Positions 43,792-54,884 of a DNA stretch of 64,000 bases are shown here, one piece after another. Origin of the DNA: Labyrinthula sp. Ha (lineage: Eukaryota; Sar; Bigyra; Labyrinthulida; Labyrinthulaceae); contig JAALGZ010000012.1 of the NCBI GenBank assembly GCA_015227615.1, positions 1,240,001 through 1,304,000 of the forward strand, read 5' to 3'. Numbering within the stretch: position 1 is the first letter of the stretch; each line of letters opens with the position of its first letter. The notes under the pieces were generated by a model that was not told where the DNA came from, made no database searches, and saw nothing but the letters and a program-made list of their open reading frames with translations. Position numbers and translations under genes: made by a program.

Positions 43792-46104
43792 TTCTATTTC
43801 TCAAATTGATGAAGACGATATGCAACCGTTTTCCAATCTCTTTGAGTTGTCCAGATTCTGGGTAATGCACCGTTGCAATTCTATGATATTTAATTCTGTC
43901 TTAGTGAAAGCTGTTATCAAACTAATAGGAAATGAGCACTCTGCTTTGAATTATAGTTAAGCTACTTGCGAATTAGTCCCTCAAACTATAAAATTTTCTT
44001 AAAAATTTGATATCTATGCTTAATAACTGGTATTATAAACCTAAAGCTGTACTGAATTTCGCACATCAAAAGAGAAACTGCACCAGCTGCAATTCATGTA
44101 CCTAGGGGTTATGTGCAGAATGGTATCTAATAGAGATGTATAACATAAGGGTGTTTAAGGTAGAATGAATTATTTTTATAGTTATTTGGCATGCATCTAC
44201 ATAATCCAGAGCTTCAATTCTTGCATTAACTGAAAGCAATGAACTTGGAGTTTCTTATACACAGACACCCAATGTTGCGCGTTGCCTACTTAAGCTAAGG
44301 TAAGAACGACCAACAGAAAAACTATTCGTCAGAAATAATAATATATAGATATAGCTAGCTAAAGTTCTTATAAATGTTGTTTTCTCATATTTGGACAAAT
44401 CAGCAAAGGGAATAATACATTTTAGAGCACAAGGTTGCATTGAATTGTACAGCCGACGAGTTAAGAATTCTCCTGGAAAAGGACATAAAAGCTCAAGTAA
44501 CATAGCAAATTCAGCTGATAAAATTAAAATTGTCAAAGAGCTTGAAGGTAAATATGCAAAAGAGAAGCTGTAATGAATCGTAGCTATGAGCGCTAGGTGG
44601 AAATTTCTCCAGGAGCCTTTGGGGAAAATATTCTAAGATGTTATTGAAATCTGTCGCACATCAACTGTTGCATTATTAAGACTTAAGAATCAAACCAATA
44701 CAATTGGAGCTGTAACCTATTAAGACAAGATATTTCTGCCTATCTTCGGTTAGTATGTCTTTCATAGTTTTTCTACAAGAAGGGCATAAAAACTGCAACA
44801 AACCCATGTCATATGCAAGGAATTAAGAAACTTAACATGGATGTATTGGTGCGAGAAAATTAAAATAAATATATCAACTAGAAGCTTACTTCATTAACAA
44901 AAGGTAACTTGGAGTCCAGATCTCTATGGCAAGTTTAAAATTTAAAAGTTTGCTGTTATTCATTAGTATTTACCATTAACTTCAAGTTGTTGCCATTTAG
45001 CATTGTAGCCCATGTTGATATGTTTCAATTGCAAGAACTATATCTTCGATTCTCCATAAGAATCTAAATTCTGCATTTTTCTTCCATAGTCTAGGGTATC
45101 CTCATGATTTCGTGAGATATACAAAACCAGCTATGTGACTATCATGAGAACTGTGAGTGCGTTTGCAGAACTTAAAGATTTATTAGAGGTTTTCTAGATT
45201 TTCAAAGTGTTAGTCGATAGCTTTACTCAGTAAGTCATTTTATTGTACAGGGATATGTCCCAGAATCGTTATATTGTTAATGTCGATCGTTAAGCCAAAA
45301 CAAGGATCAATGGAAAAACTTTTTACAATAAAGGATCAACCGGAGTCAATTTCTTGGAGCTTGAACCAAGATTGAATTTATAAGACTTAATTTTAGGCAC
45401 ATATGGTTCGAACGAGCACAACTCTTACTACATTACTTAGCGTGTCCAAAGTGAAATCATACCCAAAGCACAAAATCTCAAATTTAATTTTAGATTGCCT
45501 TAGACTCGTCGTAGAAATATAAGAATAAAGAAGGTCAATCCTTAAAAATTGATCATTTTTTGCGGATTTAGTTAGTTTTGCACTAAGCGCTGGCAAATTG
45601 TCGCAACTTTTTAGTGATTTCATCTTTTATTCCTTGATAAGGAAATTATTTCAACCTGCGAGCAGACTTTAGAGATATGTTTCTTTTACTGTTGAAAACA
45701 TTTGAATAATCTCTCAAAAAGTGCTGCTGTGTGTAATACAAATTATTTTCAAATGTAACTCTTTATGAATTAGTCTAAATGATACTCTTTTTTTATCCAT
45801 GTTTACTTTAGTATACGTACAATAATTAAACTATGTTAAGCATGTACCTGATTCAAGAATGGGTTAAAATGCTCTGTTAAATGAAGCAGCTTGTGTGAAT
45901 CACGTAATTTACTGTGATAACTGAGGTACTGGTAGTGTAATAGATACAAAACAAAATAAATGCAGAAACTATTCTGAATACAATAGAAGTGGAATATGTT
46001 CTGCATATGTTTTAAATATGAGAATGTATTTAGGAACCAAGTTTTGCTTATTAAATGTGAATTCTTTTCTTATCTATGTTTTCACTTATTCCTTTTTTTG
46101 GCGA

Positions 46105-46250
46105 CTATTCAAGGTTGTGTTTGCTTTCTATTTATCTCACTATCCTATTCTATATTTCTAACTTCCTGTTCGTATGTTCTTTCTGGTACGTTACAGTCTA
46201 TTTAGCTGTTCCAAGTGTTCTAACGATATATATTCAGTACAGCATGAGAT
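46105..46250 (+). repeat. Dispersed repeat family 2, copy A
   Basis: Aligns in the same orientation with 62995-63125. Shared words are AGTTGTGTTTG / AGGTTGTGTTTG, CTTCCTGT.CGT, TCTATT and CAAGTGTTCTAAC.ATAT, then TC.AGTACA. The copies are diverged. It lies only 130 bases before copy B of family 1, so the two may be parts of one longer old element. Confidence 0.5.
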
Positions 46251-46379
46251 GCTAGTGCGAAAAGTATAATTAACTTATTTTTCGGCGCCAACTGATCATC
46301 GTTAGCTGGAACGGGTCACACCAGTGTATATTCAATCGATTGTAGTTTTTCGAATTAGTCTCAATTGATAGAGTAAAAT

Positions 46380-46740
46380 TGATGAATAATATTTTGAGAA
46401 ACTAATAACAAACTCAATCTAACAACATAGTCTAAGATAAGAGACCAACAACAGAGAAAAACCAACTCCAAGCTAAGGAATAGAAACAAGAAGGACTCAT
46501 TAAGAGTTATTTCACTAATTATAGCAGCAATCTAGGTATTTTACACCTTTTATAAAGTGTTAAGTCACATTATTTTAGTTTTCTTTTGTTCCTCTTTTCA
46601 GTGTTTGATTTTGGATAGACATCGTAAGTGGCAGATTGATCTCCCTATAGATTCTTAACGCTCTTGTCAGTAACTTTGCCTCAGTTTCTAGTATCTGACT
46701 TTTCAACAGTTCATTTCGAACAGATAAACACCTGGCCTTA
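46380..46740 (+). repeat. Dispersed repeat family 1, copy B
   Basis: This is the partner of 16600-16930 in the same orientation. The best-matching part is 46545-46740, with the shared words TTTATAAAGTG, TTAGTTTTCTTTTGT, CCTCAGTTTC.A.TATCTGAC and CAGATAAA. It has no coding capacity. Confidence 0.6.
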
Positions 46741-47305
46741 ATCAAATGGTAACTGCAGCAGATTATGCAAGGTTGAAGCTTATTTCTCGATCAAAATTAC
46801 AGTAGTTCAACTCTAGCTCATTTTTCCACGTACGTAATAGAAAATGAGAATGAAGTCGTCTTAATGTAAAGACGTTGCACCAGGAGAGTACACGAACGAA
46901 AATAGTTTGGCTCGAGACGTTTACCTTCCTTCTTAGTAAAATGAACAATGAAGGAAACGTCAGCCCACCACTTAGAGATATTCAAGAGTAATGTATGAGA
47001 TCGATAGGGGGTGAGTAAGTTGCGGCATGCTTCGAATCTTGTCCAATGTGATTAGGTTGCACAGAAAAATTAACGAGCATGTTTTGTTCTTTTAGGATAA
47101 CTTCAATCGTTTACCCTTCGTATTTGTTCATAATATAAGTATTGAGAAGAACTTTAAAATTACGTTAATTATGCTGGTCCTTGATCTTAAGTGTTTACGA
47201 AACTAGAACTAAAACAATTCTACGTGCGTTAAAAAAGCAATAAAATCAAATGAACACTGAATTCAGTTGTATTTCGGGAACAGAGGCAATTAAAGGTGAA
47301 AACGC

Positions 47306-48056
47306 TCAGCCTTCACTGTCCATTGCGTGTTCTTCTTCATCCTCTTGTTTCACATCTAGGCCAACTCCAGCTGCTGAAAATTAAAGTGTATATAAGAAAG
47401 GTACCTTCTTGTGATTTTTCAACCAGTTTCGAAAACTCTCTCAATGGAAGTAAAAGATCCGATCTTAGTTTTTCAAGTTCAAAAGCCGCTGCATTTTTTA
47501 GACTAAATAACAAATAGAACACAATTAGTACGTCAAGAACTTAATCAAGTTGGTTGCTGACTGTTCAGAAGCAATTTTTCCCAAAGAGTTTCTTATTTTG
47601 TTATCTCTTATATCTGAAATATCAAAAATAGCACTTTTGATTTCGAAAGCATCCTGAATGTCACTTCCAGCATAATTCAATAATAAGTGGGCAATTTCCT
47701 TATAGTAGAACGGTATAGGCTGCAATTCAGAAATGCCACTATTTTTTTCCTACCATATAAAGGTAGAAATAAAAGTTACCCTTTCTTTCATAATTTTCAA
47801 ATTTTCCAACGAAAACCATTCAGGAGCTTTGATACTACACTTGTTTTTCTTCTTTAGATATATCGCCAGCCAAAGTGGTACCTCCACTGGAACTTGAACT
47901 CTGAAGGGACCAAACTCTCCTTGAATGAACCTGATTTTATCACTGTTGAACTGAGGTCTAAATAATAAAAGTATACTTTTTTTCTTACATGATTTGAATT
48001 ATTTCATTTTCACAATAGAATACATTGTTTGAATTTGACCGTTTGTTTTGTTTCAT
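47306..48056 (-). CDS. PSF2: GINS complex subunit PSF2, five exons
   Basis: Exons (minus strand): 48056-47989, 47957-47780, 47749-47532, 47502-47405 and 47373-47306. The introns are 31, 30, 29 and 31 nt, and the frame is kept for 209 residues (human PSF2 has 185). Motifs match PSF2 throughout: CENEIIQIIPQFNSDKIRFI, GEFGPF, VPVEVPLWLAIYLKKKNKCS, APEWFSLENLKIMKE, LQPIPFYYKEIAHLLLNYAG, IRDNKIRNSL and LTLKNAAAFELEKLR. The C-terminus ends in an acidic tail (KQEDEEEHAMDSEG) longer than usual. PSF2 is part of the GINS ring of the CMG replicative helicase in the nucleus. Its ATG lies 47 bases from that of the divergent thioesterase gene, so a compact bidirectional promoter is likely. Confidence 0.95.
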
Positions 48057-48103
48057 TCTTAACCGTTTTTGTTCCCAAAATCTATCCGTTTGGAAGCGAC
48101 GGA

Positions 48104-48901
48104 ATGACAGAAAAAAAATTTGAATATAAGTTTTTTCTTCACTGGATTCAGACGGATTCCGATGCCAACTATTACCATGCTTTGTTTACAATAGCTGCAA
48201 CAGCTCGTGAACTTTTGTTTAGAGAAAAAAGCTCTTTGTTTTTTGTTCCTTACGCACCAGATTACATCTTGGTAGAGCAGAAAGCAAAACTGTTTCAAAA
48301 GCGACAACATGTAGATCCAGAATATGGAGTCGGTCAAGTAGTATGTGTTACGGAAGCAACGAAGCTTGGAAATTCATCTATGGAAACTGTTTGTCACATT
48401 CATTTAGAAAGAACTGGAGAACTCTTCGCCCAGGTTTCTGCTATTTTTGTGTTCCGCACGAGAAGCATGGAGAAAATGTCGCATCCTTTTAGGGATGGTC
48501 AGGCCATACGAGACCAAATTACATCCTCCACACAACCCAGTATGCTCTCTTTACCTTCCATTGATGTTAGAAATCTTCAGGTAGTTAAAGTGGTTGAGGT
48601 AGAACCAAGAACACGTGACTACGATTCTTTCGGTCATGTACACAATGCAAACTACCCTTATTTTCTTATTGAGTGTTTACAAAATGCATTTGATCTTTCT
48701 TTATACAACATTGATTATATGGAAATACTTTATCTTCAAGAGGTTCTTGCAGAAAAATACACAGGTATAATCTCAAGACTGGCCAAATCAACATCGAACG
48801 AGCTTGTTTATCACGTTAGTTTTAAATCAGACATAGGGGCAGAAGTAACTGAGGCTATAATCTTACTCAAAAACAAGAATAATGATAAAAGTTTTTTATA
48901 G
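48104..48901 (+). CDS. Double-hotdog acyl thioesterase
   Basis: 265 residues from ATG 48104, intronless. The frame is open upstream to 48029, but that stretch overlaps the divergent PSF2 exon and has no ATG. Two hotdog-like repeats are visible. The first has HWIQTDSDANYYHALFTIAA near residue 12 and ETVCHIHLERTGELFAQVSA with AIFVFRTRSM near 110. The second has the classic pattern EPRTRDYDSFGHVHNANYPY with FLIECLQNA near 175 (D-x-x-G-H-V-x-N-A-x-Y), then ELVYHVSFKSDIGAEVTEAI. This matches the acyl-CoA or acyl-ACP thioesterase superfamily, which releases free fatty acids. The Asp/Gly-His-Val-x-Asn in the second repeat is the likely active site. The substrate and compartment cannot be told; no clear targeting signal is seen. 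Confidence 0.75.
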   Translation: MTEKKFEYKFFLHWIQTDSDANYYHALFTIAATARELLFREKSSLFFVPYAPDYILVEQKAKLFQKRQHVDPEYGVGQVVCVTEATKLGNSSMETVCHIHLERTGELFAQVSAIFVFRTRSMEKMSHPFRDGQAIRDQITSSTQPSMLSLPSIDVRNLQVVKVVEVEPRTRDYDSFGHVHNANYPYFLIECLQNAFDLSLYNIDYMEILYLQEVLAEKYTGIISRLAKSTSNELVYHVSFKSDIGAEVTEAIILLKNKNNDKSFL

Positions 48902-48974
48902 AAGTAAACCGTCCTTGGAAAATTAGTAGCTTGGTCGTATGCTTATATTTCCACTCTAGGTTGGGCAGATACTA

Positions 48975-50549
48975 CTACCGTCTATGCAGAAAGTGTTCAT
49001 GAAGTAGCTGATTGATAAATAAAATAAAGAAAGGTACTTTATACATCCATCGTGGAACTGTTAACTCCTGTTTAAACGTGTTACGAACCTTTGCAAAGTA
49101 AACTTTAATTGTATCCTTGCCTAGAAGCGAAGCCTCAGGCTTCTGAAGGTGATCTTTGATAAGCAAAATTGTAAAAAAGATAATTGCCCAACTTTGAAAG
49201 ATTTGATAAACATCCATATCAAGTTCATCTGTATCTTTCAGCATAAAACGAACAGTTGGACTTATATTTTTCTTGCTCTTAGTGAGAAAGGTGTGAATAA
49301 CTGAATCTAACCCTGTTTGAACCCAGAACTTTCTACTTCCTTTCAAAAATGATTTTGAAGATAGTTCTATGTCACCATCTTTGTCTGAGAACTGCATGGT
49401 AGTATTGAGAAAGGTAAACTGTATATCAATACTCTGATCAATTCTGGCTGATATGTTTTCTACAAAGTTCTCCATTTGAGCTTCATCAGTATGACACAAG
49501 TTTATAATGTTTTCTCTATAGTAAATATACTTTTCAAAAGATAGTCCCTTTGCCCAGTTTTCTTCATCATCCCCTGCTCCGGGATAATATCTCCAACTTC
49601 TAAACTGCCTATTATGTTTCCTTGGCACGTTTGCAACGGAGGCGCTGTAGCATAGTATGCCAAAAACAGGGCTATAATCTTCCTCAATAAAATTGGTTTC
49701 TTCAAGAACAAAATTTCTGGATGTAACAGGATCATGAAATGAGTCTACATAATTATCCTTGGCATACGGTTCTGCAGCTACAAAGAGTGGAAAAAGTGGA
49801 TGCTCAAGCGACTTGATTTGAGAAAGCGCAATAGCATCTGAAGCCTCCAGATGTTTGCGCAAAATTACTGCATTTTCTTTTATAAAATCTCGTATAGAAG
49901 GTTCATGAAAACGAACCCAGGAAGGAAACTGGGGAAATGCAAGCTTTTTCCAGGCACCGGAGTTTTTCTTAGTAGAACTGAGGTTGATGGAGGCACTATT
50001 TATTACAGCACTAAATTTAATGTTCAAAAAAACTTGTACCACCAAATGGGTATTGTTTTAGAAAATGAATCGGGATAAACTTTACCAAATCGAGTTCTAA
50101 GAGTATAGTGTAAGACAAGGAGTACGCATCCACAACGCAAGCGGCGCGCTTAACAAAATCGGGTAGAAGGGAAAATTCTTCCGTTTTTCTATCGGGTTGA
50201 GACATGAGTCTATTAAGAAGATTTAGGTTGAGTCTATTGAGTGAAAAGACAAGATTATCTAGAACATAAACACAACATATGACATACTTTGGTGACCGTC
50301 GGTTGATTTAAAATAGGTGGTTTCACACCCAGTATTCCTCGAAAACCATTTTCCGTTCCTCAAGTTCATCAAAACTGGTATATTTGGAATCCATGCAGTT
50401 CGAAACTTTTCTAAATTACTCTGATCCAAGTCTAAGGATAAGAACCTTTCCCTTAGAGAACACTTTCTGCCGCTCAGTTTGTTGTCCATACATCTGGTAA
50501 TGCAACATTGATTTAGTACGAACTCAGTTTTTTGGCCACTTGGCCTCAT
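48975..50549 (-). CDS. RIT1: RIT1-like initiator tRNA 2'-O-ribosyl phosphate transferase
   Basis: Rit1 adds a 2'-O-ribosyl phosphate to A64 of initiator tRNA, which keeps it out of elongation. Exon 1 (50549-50288) ends with NIPVLMNLRNGKWF and YFKSTDGHQ, the conserved substrate-binding region. A 29-nt intron (50259-50287) joins it to NLVFSLNRLNLNLLNRL. Then come VKRAACVVDAYSL, PSWVRFHEPSIRDFI, SPVFGILCYSASV and the diagnostic RSWRYYPGAGDDEENWAKGL near 49560-49600. A further junction near 50030-50090 is needed to join the VVDAYSLSYTILLELDL frame to the KFSAVINSASINL frame, and I could not place it. The C-terminal part lacks the simple active-site Cys signature of a DUSP, as far as I can see. 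The total is near 440-490 residues, in line with the family. Confidence 0.85.
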
Positions 50550-52859
50550 GGATTCTCATCGAGAAATTCAGAAGACAAAAAGGGAGTGAGTTTTTTTCGA
50601 CTCCGGAGACAGGTACTCATAAATTTCATTGGCCAAATTTTTAATTGCCCAATTTTTTTTTTGAAAAAAACAAACCAAAAAAATTGAAATCAAAAACCAA
50701 CGAAAAGAATGAAGAAAGAAAACGAGTTTGGATAAAAAGGTTGCAGTTGAATTAAAAAAAGAAAACTAGTTTGGATAGAAAAGTTTCAGCTGAATTAAAA
50801 AAAACAAGTTTAGATTGTTTAGTCGCAGCTGAATTAAGAAAACAAAGCGAGTTTGGATAAAAAGCTGCCCTTAGACCAAAGCATGAAGCCGCTTAAGTTA
50901 TAAATTTTAATGTTAACAAAAATCTAAATCTTCATAATTTCATTATTCAAAATGAACTGTCTTAAATTTCTAATTTTGTCACATCATATATCTACTTATT
51001 AACATCTAGTCATATTTTGAAGCTTCTGTATTCAAGATATGGAAAAAGGTTTAAATCCACCCTCATCTTCATCGAGGTTCAACTGGGGAGGGAGGGAGAG
51101 CCGAATCTTGGGGCCAATTTTAAAGATGCTGGGAAAATGAAAGTTTCCCCACTGCGCTAGGGTCAGGCAACTTTACAATTTAATATTTTTTAACTTTTAT
51201 TATTTTCTTAGTACCATCTAGTACACTTCACTTTATTCCTTGTCTCCTCTGTTTTTGGTCTATGGGAAATTATTATTCTGTGCATCGATTATTCAGACGA
51301 AGTATGATGAAGGTAACATTTTCTGAAACCGATCTGACCAATGACATCGTGAGGAGTATCTGACTCCGAAGTCAAAGAAAACGGAGCCCGTATTTTAATG
51401 TTGTTTAAAATTTAGGTGGTTTTGCCTCCCTTGGGTAAAAAATACAATATATATAGACTCTGTGACTTCTATTTACATAATGCTACTTAGAGGAAAGCAA
51501 AGAAAACCTCTAAGACGTTTCCCATATCTAACTATTGCCCATGGATATAAAATAGCTTAATTCAGATAAACTTTGTGATTTCAAGGCCTTGTTTAGATGT
51601 TTCCATATAGGCAGTATTGTCCCTGGCTTCTGCACAGGAAAAACAAATGGCCCGTAAATTGCCTCTTAATTGTCAGCTGTTTTCTAAACAGTGAAACATA
51701 GCTTAAGAAATTTAACTGAGATTCATAGCTCTTTCAGTTTTATGGCTACAGCAGTAATCGAGCAAATAAGCTAATTATTTCCTTTGCATTTATTGAATTT
51801 GCGTAGTTTTACTTATATACCTGCACTAGGTTTGAACTTACCTTGCTACCTCTTAGTGTTACTGGTTAATATGCTCAGATTTTAAGTAGATTGGTGCTTT
51901 CTTAAAGAAGACTCTGAGCTCTGATTTTGGTTTTTCTTCTTGAAATTTATTGTTCTTGAACTATGTAATTATTACTTAAGTAGTTTCAAAATATAAGTCT
52001 ATGTAATCCAATTACTCAACTGGTAGCTTAGGTTCTGGATATTTGGCATCACACATCTACGGGGAGCTTAACTTCCCACTCTTACATCCACCAAGAGTGA
52101 TAACATTACTATAGAGATATATTTAGTGGTCTTTAGACTTTAAATAAGAGCTGGGAAACGGTTATTGTTGAATTCTAAACTTTTTATATGCTAATGCCAT
52201 TTAAAATTCTTCATTAAACAGGAAAGTCATATACGCTAATAGACAATATGGCGCAAAGGAGGAGGGAGGTAAGTTGGCTTAGAATTTTGCTATAAATTCC
52301 TAACAATGAATCTAATTAGTTCCTCACACACCATGCTCTGGAACTTCCTCGCCTCCAACAACCTTTTTTCTACCTTCTGCACACTAGCAATGCTCTTGTT
52401 TGTGTTTGAGAGATTTATTTTGCCTTCAATGTTTGATTTTGAAACCATTAACATGCTTAGTGTCAACATTATTGAGTTTATAGCTACAAACATTAACAAC
52501 TTTAACAAAGTTCCCTATGGTTTGGAAACCTGGCGTTCTATTTAATAAATATGTCGGATACTATAGTATGACAATGTCTCTGAATAGATTCCGTTGTTTC
52601 TGTGATTATCCTTATTCTCCCATAGCTAACCTAACCAGCCCTTAAAGTAAATACTCAAAAATATGTGTGCATGAGGTGTTCCGTCTGACTACTCTAATCA
52701 TAGAATAATTAGAACTAAACCAGCTCTTATTTTTTAGCCCAGTTAAACGTATATTGCTCACACAGTGGAGGAGGAGCCACCTTAAGTATAAAACATAATA
52801 AACACTTATGGTTTAGGTGCAAAACGCTAGAAAAAGAACTAAATGGATTATCTTATAGT
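50550..52859. other. Gene-free region between RIT1 and the OTU gene
   Basis: Two overlapping opposite frames at 52290-52545 are the only ones of note. Neither has a recognisable domain and at most one can be real. The rest is AT-rich with the minisatellite at about 50724-50870. The G-rich stretch at about 51080-51100 (GGGGAGGGAGGGAGAG) is isolated. Confidence 0.45.
50724..50870 (+). repeat. Minisatellite, about 42-base unit, three and a half copies
   Basis: Units start at about 50724, 50768, 50807 and 50849. The consensus begins GAGTTTGGATAAAAAG, continues TTGCAGCTGAATTAA and ends in an A-rich spacer. The last unit is partial. Unit lengths are 44, 39 and 42, with base changes between units. 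Confidence 0.75.
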
Positions 52860-53988
52860 TATTCACCTAGAGCACACTTTGTGCACCATGTTTGTAATTA
52901 AAATGGAGAATTTTGTATTTTTGGATCGACTATATTTCTGCAGTGTGTATTTTAGTCATTAATAATTCTCAATAAGCCAAAACTATTGGATAAGAATAAG
53001 AAATAACTTCTGATAGTATATAAAACAATATAATGACTCCAGTTACAAAGAAACAGAAAAGAAGAAGTTCTCTGCTATCTGCTTTAAAAGGTTTGCGAAG
53101 ACTTGGAAAACAGTTGAGTCCTTTATCCACAACTACTTCCACGGACAGAAACAGAAACAAACGATTTTCTTTTACTGAAAAATTGGGTCTTTCTACAAAG
53201 AATTTAAAAGAGGAAGTTAATGAAGGAAAAACTACTTCAAGTCAAATTGGAAAGAGAAAAAAGAGATCTTCTTCTATTTCTTCAGCTATCCGAAGTATCT
53301 TTCATAAAACACCAGTCGATGAAGAGCTTTCAACACTAAGCAACAGTTCAAACAATTCTTTGACAAGAAGATTGGTAAGTAGAAAGAGACCAAGAATCCC
53401 TAGTCTAGAAGATGCAACTAAACTGTTTGAGAAAGTATCTTCTAAGTTCAAGAAACCTGAAGCTGAGTTAGAACTATCAGTAAAAGCTTTTGTGAAGGAA
53501 TCTGAAGCAGTTATTGTTTCTCAACCACCAGATGGGATGTGTTTATTTCACTCTTTATCTTATGGATTATCTAAGCAACTCAAAATAAAAAAACTTAATG
53601 CTAAAAAACTTCGATCAATACTACTCGACTGGATATCTAAAAACCAGAATACTTTTTACAACGGAATGACAATCTTGGAATGGATTCAAGCAGAAAAAGG
53701 TTTTGAATACTCTATAGAAGAATACTGTGATGAAATTCGAAGTGGGAATTGGGGAGGTCAAATAGAGCTTATAGCAGCTTCACAACTATATCAAGTACAA
53801 GTTAACGTGTATACAGAAGAAAACAAAGGATATTGCTTATTCACCACATGTCCAGGAGAAAGAGCCAAAGTAAACTTGTTATATGTAAATGGACAACATT
53901 ATGATGTACTCAAACTTAGATAACTGCTTGGCATAGCTTAGTCAAATAAATAGGATATCCCTGTTTAACAAGTTCAATGAAAATATCT
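52860..53988 (+). repeat. Inverted segmental copy of the OTU-protease locus (partner at 576-1702)
   Basis: This copy carries the intact gene. The shared part covers about 170 bases of 5' flank, the whole coding region and about 65 bases of 3' flank. The 5' boundary palindrome GCACACTTTGTGC is present here too. No terminal repeats were found. Confidence 0.9.
53033..53923 (+). CDS. OTU-domain cysteine protease, intact copy
   Basis: 296 residues, single exon. Residues 1-140 are basic and Ser-rich (MTPVTKKQKRRSSLLSALKG; RKKRSSSISSAIRSIFHKTP; RRLVSRKRPRIPSLEDATKL), suggesting nuclear or nucleic-acid association. Residues ~155-296 form an OTU fold. SQPPDGMCLFHSLSYGL holds the Asp-Gly-x-Cys nucleophile region, EYCDEIRSGNWGGQIELIAA has the W-G-G-x-x-E-L core, and NLLYVNGQHYDVLKL has the general-base His. 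All catalytic elements are visible. OTU enzymes cut ubiquitin or ubiquitin-like chains. They occur as host regulators and as parts of viral and mobile elements; no other element gene flanks this one, so I cannot decide its origin. A near-identical broken copy lies at 644-1534 in the opposite orientation. Confidence 0.88.
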   Translation: MTPVTKKQKRRSSLLSALKGLRRLGKQLSPLSTTTSTDRNRNKRFSFTEKLGLSTKNLKEEVNEGKTTSSQIGKRKKRSSSISSAIRSIFHKTPVDEELSTLSNSSNNSLTRRLVSRKRPRIPSLEDATKLFEKVSSKFKKPEAELELSVKAFVKESEAVIVSQPPDGMCLFHSLSYGLSKQLKIKKLNAKKLRSILLDWISKNQNTFYNGMTILEWIQAEKGFEYSIEEYCDEIRSGNWGGQIELIAASQLYQVQVNVYTEENKGYCLFTTCPGERAKVNLLYVNGQHYDVLKLR

Positions 53989-54119
53989 GAAGACTACTTA
54001 CTCAAACGAGTGGCATTAGTTTCCGAAAAATTATATGGCAAGATTCGTCGCAAATCAAGAACTGTAAACCAATAATTAAACTCAGGGAAGGAAGAGAATC
54101 ATCCAAATATAAACCGTGA

Positions 54120-54884
54120 TTAGTTCTTTTTAAAAGGTTTTCCAAGTAGTAAGTGTTCAAACTCATCGAAAAGTGGTTTTGGTTCAGCGTGCTTCAACAA
54201 CCTTCTTTCCTTCTTATACTCCTTACTAGCATCAAACTGCATCTCTTCTTGCTGTGCGGTTTTCGATTTCCCCATTTGCTGCTGCATAACTTCAGTATCA
54301 TCAAAAACATTTTGACTTCCAAGAATGAGACTGAACAAACCTCTAGCTCCAAACATAACCAAAAAATACCAACTCAAAGAACTAACATAACTCACATCCA
54401 GCGAATCTAAGTTTATCCCTCTTTGGAGCATGTCTCTGAAGCCATCAGTTAAACTGAAAGGAACTTTAACCAAAACAAATCCACTGAAAAAATAAGATAT
54501 CCAACCAAACATGACCATGTTTGGAATCATCATAACCATGTTTTGTTTCAACATGTTTTGCATGCCAGCTGACTCCATAGGATTCCCACCACCTGCAACA
54601 GGACCAGCTGGTACTTTTTCTCTGAACTTGCCTGTCTTCTTTTTACAAAAATAATCTTTTCGCATGGAAAATGAAGTTGGTGTTAGCAATCCACCGAGTT
54701 TCCTCACTCGCTGCGACCTGGATAGAACTTGCTTGTACTTGGCGATGTCAGCGTTAGGAGGTGAATTGTCCTTCATAAGCTGAGTAACCATACTTCTACC
54801 TACGCCAACCAAAAGCATGATGTAAACGATTGGCAGTAGCACCCAGTCACGTATTTGTGGATCAAGTAACAAATCTTCACTCAT
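54120..54884 (-). CDS. EMC3: EMC3, ER membrane protein complex subunit 3
   Basis: 254 residues, intronless, close to the usual ~260. Landmarks are LLLDPQIRDWVLLPIVYIML (first membrane helix), VGRSMVTQLM, QVLSRSQRVRKLGGLLTPTS with SFSMRKDYF (cytosolic loop), MLKQNMVMMIPNMVMFGWIS with YFFSGFVLVKVPFSLTDGFR (helices 2-3 with the K-x-P-F-x-L-T motif), FRDMLQRGINLDSLDVSYVS and SLSWYFLVMFGARGLFSLIL. EMC3 belongs to the Oxa1/YidC superfamily and forms the insertase core of the EMC, which places tail-anchored and multi-pass proteins in the ER membrane. The C-terminal tail is charged, as in homologues. Neighbouring genes are unrelated. Confidence 0.95.
   Translation of the reverse strand: MSEDLLLDPQIRDWVLLPIVYIMLLVGVGRSMVTQLMKDNSPPNADIAKYKQVLSRSQRVRKLGGLLTPTSFSMRKDYFCKKKTGKFREKVPAGPVAGGGNPMESAGMQNMLKQNMVMMIPNMVMFGWISYFFSGFVLVKVPFSLTDGFRDMLQRGINLDSLDVSYVSSLSWYFLVMFGARGLFSLILGSQNVFDDTEVMQQQMGKSKTAQQEEMQFDASKEYKKERRLLKHAEPKPLFDEFEHLLLGKPFKKN

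Larger units (their letters stand above)
43792..47305. other. Gene-poor AT-rich region with dispersed repeats
   Basis: These 3.5 kb hold no convincing gene. Two dispersed repeat copies (about 46105-46250 and 46380-46740) occupy the right third. Frames near 44391, 45393 and 45996 have no recognisable domain. Confidence 0.5.

Noticed and set aside
45402-45415. GGTTCGAA as a tRNA B box
   Set aside because: No matching A box or cloverleaf arms at the right distance on either strand.
52290-52545. Two overlapping opposite frames as small genes
   Set aside because: At most one could be real, neither has a domain, and the region is simple AT-rich sequence.
53033-53923. Part of a Polinton or virus-like element
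   Set aside because: No capsid, DNA polymerase, integrase, packaging ATPase or terminal repeats are present near either OTU copy; an OTU domain alone is not enough.
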